Of a DNA stretch of 64,000 nucleotides, positions 47,413-56,900 are shown in pieces; the first letter of the stretch is position 1, and every line of letters starts with the position of its first letter. The DNA is taken from NCBI GenBank assembly GCA_025612375.1, contig JAAXKN010000018.1, positions 1 to 64,000 of the forward strand. Direction: 5' to 3'. The notes under the pieces are model-generated. The model was not told the DNA's origin and made no database searches. It worked only from the letters and a program-made list of their open reading frames with translations. The position numbers were made by a program, and so were the translations under genes. The stretch is from Ignavibacteria bacterium. Lineage in GTDB: Bacteria > Bacteroidota > Ignavibacteria > Ignavibacteriales > SURF-24.

Positions 47413-50400
47413 CTACTCCCTTTCACCCAGCAGTTCCTCTCCATTATTTTCCGGCAGATTTTCAATTTCCCTGATAAGATCCAGGATTGACTCTTCTCCT
47501 CTGGAAGTTTTCTGCACTTTTTCATGTGCTTCATTTATATTCTGCTGAGAAATAAGCGTGGAGATTTCCGAAATCGTAGGATTTTCAAAAATTGCGCGCA
47601 ATGGGATATCGGCATTTAATTCATCCCTGATCATTGAAACGAATCTGGTAACAAGGAGTGAATGCCCGCCACGTTCGAAGAAGTTGTCGTGGATGCCGAT
47701 CCTGTCGATATTAAGAAGCTGCACGGCAATTTCAGCAAGTTTCCTTTCAGTTTCTGTCTGAGGCCCGACGTATGTGTCCTCACACGTTATGTTTGCCGAA
47801 TCAGGTGAAGGCAGTGCCCTGTAATCTATTTTCCTGCTTTTAGTAAGGGGGAATTCAGGCAAGGCAATAAATATTGAGGGGACCATATATTCGGGCAGTT
47901 TTCTCCTCAAGAATTTTCTTAATTCATTTGCCGGGACAGCCTCTTTGTTCCTGGGGACGAGGTAGCCTGCAAGCTGGCCCTCGCTGGAGTTATTTTCAAA
48001 CAGCCTTACAGCCGCCTGGAGAATATTTGGATGTTCAAGCATAACAGCCTCAATTTCCCCCAGTTCAATTCTGAGGCCATGGATTTTAACCTGGGAGTCA
48101 ATTCTGCCAATAAATTCCAGGATGCCGTTTTCATTATATTTTACGAGGTCGCCGCTTTTATAGAGCCGTGCGCCAGTTTTGGATGGGGAAAAAGGATTCG
48201 GTACAAACTTAGCGGCAGTAAGTCCGGGATTAAAAATATAGCCCCGGCTCAAGCCTACTCCGCCTATATAGAGTTCGCCCGGGACGCCGACGGGAACGGG
48301 GTTCATATGGCTATCGAGGACATACACTTCACAGTTATAGATCGGGCGCCCGATAGGGACGATATAGTTATATTTTTCGTTGCAGTGATGAAGTGTGGAG
48401 CATACGGTTGTTTCTGTAGGCCCGTAGCCATTGATCAGTCTGACGCGCCCTGAGAAGTAGTTGGCGAGTTCCACGGGAATTTTTTCGCCTGCCGTAATTA
48501 GTGTTTTAATGCCTGAGAGCAGATTCTCCCCTTTTTCATTTTTCTCAGGGAGCCTGGCCATTATTGAGGGAGGCAAGGTGACAATTGTGGTACCAATTGT
48601 TTTTATTACTTTTGCAATATCTTCCGGTGAGGAAACCAGTGCCTGCGGAATCAAATCCAATCTTGCCCCGCTTAAGAGGGCCATTACAAGTTCCCATATA
48701 GAGGCATCGAAGCTGGAAGAAGCGAACTGAAGTACCCTGGAATAGCGGTTAACTCCCAGTACATGCTGAAAGATCCAAAGGTTGCAGAGCCCCTTATGTG
48801 AGAGCATTGCGCCTTTAGGCCTGCCCGTGGAGCCTGAGGTATAGATTATATAGACCAGGTTATCGGGGAACAGTTTAGTCCCGGGGTTTTTAGTGTTTTC
48901 GGAACTGATTAAGGCTTCTTCTCTGTCCGGTTCAATTATGTTTCCTTTGAACGCGGTGTATTGTTCCAGTGCAATTTCTTCTGTTGTAATCAGGTATTTT
49001 GTTCTTGAGTCCTCAAGCATAAAGGCAAGGCGCTCTTTGGGGTAAGTCGGGTCAAGAGGAATAAACACGCCGCCCGCCTTAAGCACAGCCAGGATTGCAA
49101 CTACCAGGCTGACAGAGCGCGGCAAAGAAATAGCCACGTTGTCTTCAATTTTCAGCCCTTTTCTTCTGAGATAGTTTGCCAGGCGGTTTGCCCTTTCATT
49201 TAGTTCCTTATATGTAATTCCGGCTGTAGTGATGCGGGAATCCACAATGTCTGAATAAGTAACAGCAATTTTTTCAGCGTACTTTGAAGCAGTTTTTTCA
49301 AATACGTGGTTTATGCAGCAGTCGTATGGAATGCTGTTCTTGTTTGAGTTCCATTCCTTGAGCATATAGTAGGATTCTACAGCAGAAAGGATGGGGATAT
49401 CCCAAATGCTTTTCTCCGGGTTTTCGAGCAGGTTTTCAAGAAGTGTATTAAAATACCCTATCATTCTAAGTGCTGTACTTTTCTTAAAAAGACCGGTATT
49501 ATATTCCCAGTATGCAGTGAGTTCACCGTCGTACTCTTCAGAAATTGTCAGCGTCAGATCATATTCGGTTCTGGCGCTTTCGATTTCGAGCAATTCAGCC
49601 TTAAGTCCGGGCAGTTCATACTTTGAGGATGCAAAATTCTGGAATACGAAGGCAGCCTGGAATACCGGGGCATAGCTCAGGCTGCGCCCGGGCTGCAGCT
49701 TTTCGACAAGCTGTTCAAAAGGCAGGTCCTGATGAGCAAAGGCACCCAGAACCTTCGTTCTGTTATTGCTTACCGCGTCCCGGAAGCCAGTTTTGCCATT
49801 AAAAGCAGCCCTCATGACCACGGTGTTCACGAAGAAACCGATCAGCTTTTCAGTTTCATGCCTTGTTCTGTTGGCAACGGGAGAACCCACCACAATATCT
49901 GTTGAATCGCAAAGGCGTGCAAGCAGAATCTGGAAAACCGAAAGGAGTGCAATATAGGGAGTGACAGATTCTCTCATGCAGAAGTCACGCAATTTTTGTT
50001 CCAGTCTTCTATTGATAATGAACTTTTCAGCCGCCCCGTTAAAAGACTGGACCTTAGCTCTGGGAAAATCCGTCGGCAGTTCCAGGAGAGGTTTTATTCC
50101 TTCGAGCTCATTTTTCCAGTACTCTAGCTGCCCGCGTGCCACTTCATCTGTAAACCATTCCCTTTGCCATTCTGCATAGTCGGCATACTGAAGGGGCAGT
50201 TCAGGCAAAGGCAAGACGTTTTGCCCGGTAAAGGATTTATAGAAATGAATGAGCTCCTGTATAAAAATGGTCATGGACCATCCGTCGGTAATAATATGGT
50301 GCATTATAGTCAAGAGAACGTTTTCTTTCCCAGCAATTTTTACCAGAATGAACCTGAAAGAAAACTCTTCTGAGATCATAAATCTCTTATTCAGTTCAGT

Positions 50401-53400
50401 TGAGGCAATTTTCTGCAGTTCAAGTTCTGCCAGAGATTTTTCCATATGTGAAAGGTCCATGTACTTAAGGCCGATATCTTCCACGTCTCTTACCATCTGG
50501 AACGGCTGACCATTGGCCGAGAGGAAAACTGTTCTAAGGGATTCATGGCGTTTTACAATTTCCAGCAGGCTTGCCTTAAATGCCTCTATGTTTATTTCTC
50601 CTTCAAGGCGAAGAGCAAGAGGAAGGTTGAAAATGACCTCGCCGGGAGCCATCTCTTCAAGGAACCACAATCTTTTCTGTGCAAAGGAAAGCTCGAACTT
50701 TTTACTGTTAGTTTTCCTCTTCTTTGACTTTTCTATTTGTGCTTCCTGGTGGTTTTTTACTGCGGCATCACTGCTTTTTTCAATGACCTCTGCCAGCAGG
50801 CTGATAGTAGGATTATTGAACAGCTCCCTAAGTGATATGTCAGCTCCAATTACTTTCCTTATGCGTGAAATGATCCTGGCAGCTTTCAGTGAATGTCCCC
50901 CAAGGTCGAAGAAGTTACTTTCGGTATCCACATCCGGCAGGTCCAGAACCTCAGCCCAGATCATTCTAAGCAGTTCTTCGAGACGGTTCAGCGGTTTTTT
51001 CCGTGCTTCAAAAGTTTTGTTGTCAGGAGATACCTTAAGTAACCCCTGCCTGTCGATCTTTCCATTTGCCGTAAGCGGGAATGCATCCAGGAAGTTATAT
51101 TCGGAAGGAAGCATATAGTCAGGCAGCTTTTGGGAGAGGAGTGCCCTGATCCCGGAATTGGTATAACGATTTTCTTCCCGGCATATCAGGTACGCCGAGA
51201 GAAATTTTTCGCCGGACCTACTTTCCTTTGCGAGGACAACGGCATTCCGGATTTCATCCAGGCTCATTAAAGCCGCTTCAATTTCATGGAGTTCTATTCT
51301 AAAGCCCCTGATTTTAACCTGGCTGTCGTTTCTTCCTAAAAATTCAATCTTCCCGTCAGGGAGGTATCTACCCATATCCCCTGTTTTATAAAGGCGCATA
51401 CCTTGCTGCGAGGAATAAGGGTCGGGGACAAACTTTTCCGCCGTCATATCAGGCCGCCCCAGGTACCCTCTTGCCAGGCCGGGACCAGAGACAAAAATTT
51501 CACCCATAACGCCCTGAGGAACGGGGTTCATAAAGCGGTCGAGTATATAAATCCTGACATTTGGAAAAGGTTTTCCGACCGGGAAAGTTAATGATTGGGA
51601 ATTTGAGGCTGAACCTGCAGCTTCCGGATTATTATACTCATTCCAGCAGCAGCATACTGTAACTTCAGTAGGGCCATAAGCATTAAAGAATTTCTCCCTA
51701 TTAGAGAATTTTTCTGCAATATCCCACGGGCATGCTTCACCGGCCGAGACTACTGTTGCCTCAGGCGGGAGGCTTTCTTTCGGGAGAATTGACAGGAGTG
51801 ACGGGGGCAATGTAACAAGGCTTATCCTGTTGTCAGAAATAAATTCCGTAATTTTTTCTACTGAAGACAAGGCCTCCTGAGGAGCAATAAATAGCTGTGC
51901 CCCGCTTGTCAGTGCGAGGAAGATCTCAGGCAAGGAGGCATCAAAACCTATGGAGGCGAACTGCATAATTCTGCTGTTGGAATTTATTCCCCAGCTTTGC
52001 TTCATGTTCTCCAGGAGGTTGAAGGTTCCAAAGTGTGTTACAACAACGCCTTTAGGTTTTCCGGTTGAGCCTGAAGTATAGATAACGTATGCCGCGTTTT
52101 CATATGAGGCAGGAGTGTCAGGGTTTTCACGGCTAAAAGCCGAGATTACGCTTTTATCTTTATCGAGGCAGACTACGTTTTCAGGAGCTAAAGCAAGTTT
52201 ATTCAGCAGCTCTTCTTTTGTAACGAGGAATTTAACACCGGCATCATGGAGGATATAATTTATCCGGTCTACCGGATAATTGGGATCGAGCGGCACGTAA
52301 GCCGCCCCTGTTTTAAGTATTCCCAATATTCCAATTATCATTTCGGGGGATCTGTCCATGTAGAGTCCAATAAAGTCTTCTATGTGAACACCCTTTTGAA
52401 TAAGGTAATTTGCCAGCCTGTTTGCTTCTTCGTTTAGTTCAATATAGCTGAGTGTTCTTTTTTCAAAAGTAAGAGCAGGGTTTTGAGGCGCAAGTAAAGC
52501 CTGGCGTTCAAACATTCCGTGCAGTAAGCGGGCTTCTGCTCCGGGATTGTAACCGGGATTAAGGCCCGTTATAATTTTCTTCTGTTCTTCTTCACTGAGG
52601 ATAGAAAGGCTGCTTACTTTCCTCTCCGGGTTTTTGAGGACTGAATGGAGGATATTTATCATGTAGCCCAGAATGGTTTTTATTGCCTCAGCCGTAAATA
52701 AATTTGTATTGTAGGCAAAGCCCACTGAGATTTTCTCACCCGGCAGGGCAACAAGGACGAGAGGAAAATTTGTTTTTGAGCTGGTTGTGATATCTGAAAT
52801 TTTCAGAGAACCGATCTGTTCTGTAAACTTTTTTTCCTGGGGGACATTTTCGAACACAAAGATGCTTCTGAACAATGGGGTATCCCCCGGGAGTTCACTT
52901 GAGGCATGGATACGGACCAGTGAGGAATGCTCAAATTCTCTGGATTCCAGGAATTCGGACTGGATTCTCCTGAGCAATTCACGCACGGTTTCATCCGTCT
53001 TAAAGCGGATGCGGACGGGGATTGTATTTATAAACAGGCCAATAATTGACTCTATTTTTTCGAATTCAGGCGGCCTGCCGGCTGTAGTCATACCAAAGAC
53101 AACATCATCGTCCTCATTAAACCTGTTCAGGAGCAGAGCCCAGGCACATTGCAATACGGTGCTGAGGGTAACGCCCAGGCTGCGGGCAAATTCATTCAGC
53201 CTAAGGGTAAATTCCGGGGGCAGAAAAGAAAATTCATGTTCATATCTGCCGTCACCTGAAGGATTTTGTTCCTCAAAAGGAAGCGATGCCGGATGGTGAA
53301 AGCCTTTTAGATATCTTCTCCAGTATTCCTCACTTTTATTATCCTTTTTATTCCTGAGCCACATCACGAAATCGCGGAACGGTCTTGGGGCCTCCAGGCG

Positions 53401-53928
53401 GATGTTTTCGGACCTGCAAAATCCCTCATAGAATTGAAACAGCTCTTTAAGGAGTATAGACTGGGACCAGGCATCGATGATCAGATGGTGATGGTTAAAG
53501 ATGAACTGAGATTCCCATTCAGAGAGCTTTATTACGGTTACGTTCAGCAAGGGAGCGGAATGCAGCTTAAAGCCGTGTTTTTTATACTCACGAAGGAGGT
53601 TTTTTAATTTATTATGCTGCTCATCCTTTGAAAGCGCGGCCCAATCCAGGAGCCGGAAAGGGAGTGAAACAGTTTTAAGCACCACCTGCATCATCTGCTC
53701 AGTATTTTTCCATACAAAAGATGTTCTTAAAATTGCGTGGCGCCTTACCACTTCCTGCCAGGCGGCCTTAAATGCGTCAATGTTTAGGAGGCCTTTAAGG
53801 CGGCATGTAGTCTGTTCAAAATATAATTCAGGGTCAGAATTAAAGATGCAATGGTAGAGCATTCCTTCCTGAAGATAAGTCAGCGGGTATATTGCTTCAA
53901 TTTCTTTTTGTTCATTTTCGTTATTCAT
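47413..53928 (-). CDS. NRPS-3: C-A-T-C-A-T, modules M4 and M5
   Basis: 2171 residues from the ATG at 53928; a TTG at 53934 is possible but less likely. The start overlaps the NRPS-2 stop (ATGAATAA). M4: DCL-type C opening IYPLTYLQEGMLYHCIF with HHLIIDA (about 149, Ala in place of Gly); A with FDASLPE and NAYGPTEVTVC; pocket D-A-P-T-V-A-A-V-C-K, aromatic-like. T is FFDLGGHSLKA (about 1011). M5: C with HHIITDG (about 1214); A with FDASIWE and NGYGPTETTVC; pocket D-A-W-T-I-A-G-V-C-K, Phe-like. Its A10 motif reads SRKIDYRALP, with Arg where Gly is usual, but the Lys is kept. T is FFERGGHSLLV (about 2088). The tail DLIREIENLPENNGEELL resembles that of NRPS-1. Confidence 0.95.
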   Translation of the reverse strand: MNNENEQKEIEAIYPLTYLQEGMLYHCIFNSDPELYFEQTTCRLKGLLNIDAFKAAWQEVVRRHAILRTSFVWKNTEQMMQVVLKTVSLPFRLLDWAALSKDEQHNKLKNLLREYKKHGFKLHSAPLLNVTVIKLSEWESQFIFNHHHLIIDAWSQSILLKELFQFYEGFCRSENIRLEAPRPFRDFVMWLRNKKDNKSEEYWRRYLKGFHHPASLPFEEQNPSGDGRYEHEFSFLPPEFTLRLNEFARSLGVTLSTVLQCAWALLLNRFNEDDDVVFGMTTAGRPPEFEKIESIIGLFINTIPVRIRFKTDETVRELLRRIQSEFLESREFEHSSLVRIHASSELPGDTPLFRSIFVFENVPQEKKFTEQIGSLKISDITTSSKTNFPLVLVALPGEKISVGFAYNTNLFTAEAIKTILGYMINILHSVLKNPERKVSSLSILSEEEQKKIITGLNPGYNPGAEARLLHGMFERQALLAPQNPALTFEKRTLSYIELNEEANRLANYLIQKGVHIEDFIGLYMDRSPEMIIGILGILKTGAAYVPLDPNYPVDRINYILHDAGVKFLVTKEELLNKLALAPENVVCLDKDKSVISAFSRENPDTPASYENAAYVIYTSGSTGKPKGVVVTHFGTFNLLENMKQSWGINSNSRIMQFASIGFDASLPEIFLALTSGAQLFIAPQEALSSVEKITEFISDNRISLVTLPPSLLSILPKESLPPEATVVSAGEACPWDIAEKFSNREKFFNAYGPTEVTVCCCWNEYNNPEAAGSASNSQSLTFPVGKPFPNVRIYILDRFMNPVPQGVMGEIFVSGPGLARGYLGRPDMTAEKFVPDPYSSQQGMRLYKTGDMGRYLPDGKIEFLGRNDSQVKIRGFRIELHEIEAALMSLDEIRNAVVLAKESRSGEKFLSAYLICREENRYTNSGIRALLSQKLPDYMLPSEYNFLDAFPLTANGKIDRQGLLKVSPDNKTFEARKKPLNRLEELLRMIWAEVLDLPDVDTESNFFDLGGHSLKAARIISRIRKVIGADISLRELFNNPTISLLAEVIEKSSDAAVKNHQEAQIEKSKKRKTNSKKFELSFAQKRLWFLEEMAPGEVIFNLPLALRLEGEINIEAFKASLLEIVKRHESLRTVFLSANGQPFQMVRDVEDIGLKYMDLSHMEKSLAELELQKIASTELNKRFMISEEFSFRFILVKIAGKENVLLTIMHHIITDGWSMTIFIQELIHFYKSFTGQNVLPLPELPLQYADYAEWQREWFTDEVARGQLEYWKNELEGIKPLLELPTDFPRAKVQSFNGAAEKFIINRRLEQKLRDFCMRESVTPYIALLSVFQILLARLCDSTDIVVGSPVANRTRHETEKLIGFFVNTVVMRAAFNGKTGFRDAVSNNRTKVLGAFAHQDLPFEQLVEKLQPGRSLSYAPVFQAAFVFQNFASSKYELPGLKAELLEIESARTEYDLTLTISEEYDGELTAYWEYNTGLFKKSTALRMIGYFNTLLENLLENPEKSIWDIPILSAVESYYMLKEWNSNKNSIPYDCCINHVFEKTASKYAEKIAVTYSDIVDSRITTAGITYKELNERANRLANYLRRKGLKIEDNVAISLPRSVSLVVAILAVLKAGGVFIPLDPTYPKERLAFMLEDSRTKYLITTEEIALEQYTAFKGNIIEPDREEALISSENTKNPGTKLFPDNLVYIIYTSGSTGRPKGAMLSHKGLCNLWIFQHVLGVNRYSRVLQFASSSFDASIWELVMALLSGARLDLIPQALVSSPEDIAKVIKTIGTTIVTLPPSIMARLPEKNEKGENLLSGIKTLITAGEKIPVELANYFSGRVRLINGYGPTETTVCSTLHHCNEKYNYIVPIGRPIYNCEVYVLDSHMNPVPVGVPGELYIGGVGLSRGYIFNPGLTAAKFVPNPFSPSKTGARLYKSGDLVKYNENGILEFIGRIDSQVKIHGLRIELGEIEAVMLEHPNILQAAVRLFENNSSEGQLAGYLVPRNKEAVPANELRKFLRRKLPEYMVPSIFIALPEFPLTKSRKIDYRALPSPDSANITCEDTYVGPQTETERKLAEIAVQLLNIDRIGIHDNFFERGGHSLLVTRFVSMIRDELNADIPLRAIFENPTISEISTLISQQNINEAHEKVQKTSRGEESILDLIREIENLPENNGEELLGERE

Positions 53929-56900
53929 CGCCAATTCCGTTTATTTCTGACAATATGTCTTTAAGCTCACCGGTGTTAAGTTTAACGTCCTGGAAGTCAG
54001 AAGGGGTATATGTGCCGTTTTCCTTTGAGAGGCAATGGCTGATTATTCTGGTGACAGAGGACAGAAAAATTCCGGAGAGAGTTTGAATTGTTTCTTTTCT
54101 ATGGTGTTTTCCGGAGTAATTCCACTGCACATTAAGGGATCCGTCCACAATAAGGGCAGAAATTTCCAACAGATGGGAGCGTTTATTTTTTAATCCTCTT
54201 TCAATTCCCTTGTCCTCCGCGGCAATTTCAAAAATGGTGCTCTGGCTTTTCAGCTGGTCAAATTGTCCCAGGTAGTTAAATATTATCTCCGGGGCTTGAA
54301 GTATTTTGTTTTCTGAAGACAGTTCCCTTTCAACGTCATTTTGAAGGAGCTGACAGCTGAAGCCGTTTTGGGGAATATTCCGGAGCTCTTCTTTTACGCT
54401 GCAGATTGTAAGGCCTATGTCGCCGGGGTTCATAGTTTCGAGGCATACCGGGAACACACTGGTAAACCAGCCCACGGTATAGGAGACGTCGAGGTTATTT
54501 CCAGTGTCCTCCCTTCCGTGCCCTTCCAGGTCAAGCAGCAGGCTGTTTTGTCCGCTCCATTCTGCAAAAGTCAGCAGGAGTGCCGAAAGGAGGATCTCAT
54601 TGGTTTTAGTGTGGTACTTTGCATTTATTTCATTGAGGAGCTGTGAGGTTTGGGATTTATCGTATATAGTTGTAAGTGCATCAGAACTGGCTTCCAGGTT
54701 CTCATTATGCTTAAAATCAAGAGGCAGCTTACGAAGAGGCTTTTTTCTTATAGCCGTCCAATAGTCAAGATCCTTTCTGACTTTGGGATCCGCGGCATAT
54801 TCCTGAAGCCCCAGGCTCCATTCCTGGTATGAGGCGGTTTTTTCAGGAAGTTTCATTTCCAGTCCAGCCTTCAGCTGTCCAAAGAGTGTTTCCAGGTCTT
54901 TAAGTATAATGCGCCAGGAGATGCCGTCAATTATGAGGTGGTGGACTACAATAAGGAGTCTAGCATTCCTGTTTTCCCCCAGGTCAAAATATGCAATTCT
55001 TGTGAGCGGGCCCGATTCTATATTCAGTTCAGACTGAAGGGATGAAGAAATCTTCCTGATGGCAGAAGGGATTTCAGGAGTAAGAATTTCACCAAGATTA
55101 AACTTGTGGACTTCAGGCTCATTGAGGTTTTCCGGGTAATACTGTGTCCAGCCCGGGGTTCCGTCACCTGAGGGGGTGAATTTTAAGCCAAAGGCATCGT
55201 GATGGTGTATTAAAACACTGAAAATCTTATTCAGGTCATCAATTTCCAGCTTTGCATTTACTTCCAAAAGGACAGACTGATTCCAGTGGTTTTTCTGCGG
55301 GAAATTCTGTTCAAAGAACCACCTTTGAATTGGTGTCAGGGGGAAATCTTTCCCTTTAACAATTTCTTTACCCGGGAGAGCATTTTCCAGGGCAGCACGG
55401 CTCAGCTGAAAGATATCAGGGTACTGAAAGATATGTTTTGTCAGGATTTTTAGTCCTTTCTGGTTTGCCTTAGCCACTACCTGGATAGCGAGTATGGAGT
55501 CGCCGCCAATTTCAAAGAAGTTATCACGCAGTGAAATTGTTTTAAGTCCCAGGACCTCCTTCCAGACCTCAAGCAGTATTTGCTCATTTTGAGTTTTGGG
55601 AGCGGTTTCCTCCTCTGGGAGGCTTTCAATTTCTGGTTCAGGCAATGCCCTGCGGTCTATTTTGCCGTTAGGTCCAAGCGGCATCTCCTTCAGGATGACA
55701 ATTGAAGGAGGGATCATATAGTCCGGGAGCTGGCCTTTTAAGAATTCCTTAATTTCACCGCTACTGGTTTTACCTGACAGCTCATGCTGATAATCCCTGA
55801 GTGTAATGTAAGAAATGAGGCATCCGGGGCCTTCCTTTCTTTCCTTCAGGAGGACGACCGCATCCTTTACATCCGGGTGCTGCATGAGGACCTGTTCAAT
55901 TTCACCGAGTTCGATTCTGAAGCCCCTGAGCTTAACCTGGTTGTCGAGCCTTCCGAGGAATTCAATTGTACCATCAGGATTAAACCTTGCCATGTCCCCG
56001 GTCCTGTAGAGTCTTTCTCCGGGAGTCATGCTCATGGGCGCGGGGACAAATTTTTCCGCCGTAAGCCCGGGGTTATTAAGGTATCCCCTTCCGACGGAAA
56101 TTCCTCCAATGCATAGTTCCCCTACGGCTCCAATGGGTATGAGGTTTAAGCTGCCGTCGAGAATGCAGGCTTCCACGTTAAGCGGAGGTTTTCCGATTGT
56201 GGGTTTATTGGGATAGTCGCGGACACGGCAAATTGATGAATCCACAGTGCACTCTGTAGGGCCATAGCAGTTGAAGAAATCGCATTTATCTATAAGGCAC
56301 AGTTCTTTCCATGTGGATTCATCCAATGCCTCACCTCCTGAAATTACAAGAGATGGACTCCACTCTGTTCTACTAAAAAGTCCTCCTGAGATAAATGCTT
56401 TCAGCTGTACGGGGACAGAGTCGAGTACGCTTATTTTATTTTTTATAATGTAATCAATAAGCGCAATGCTGTCGTGTCTCAGGCTCTCAGGCGGTATATA
56501 GAGAGTATTTCCATAGAGCATAAAAATCATCTGCGCTATGGAGGCATCGAACATTACAGTTGTATTCATAATTACATTTACAGGTCCAGTAGCGAAGTAT
56601 GAGGAATAAGCCTCAGCTATAAGCCTGCAATAATTAGACAGGGATGAATGCTGGACAATTGATCCCTTGGGTTTACCGGTGGATCCCGAGGTATAGATGA
56701 CATACGCAATGTTTTCCGGCAACAGTCTGACCTCAGGAGAGCCGGCGTTTTCCTTTGATATCTCATTCCACTGTTTATCGATGCAAATAATCTCAGAGCG
56801 CAGGCCTTGGAGCCCTTCTGTCAGTTCTTCCTCAGTAATAAGGAATCTGACGCCTGCATCCTTAAGTATGTATTCTATTCTGCCTTTGGGGTACACTGGG

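Noticed and set aside
53929-53934. TTG start for NRPS-3 at 53934
   Set aside because: The ATG at 53928 overlaps the previous stop in the common coupled form and is the stronger codon.
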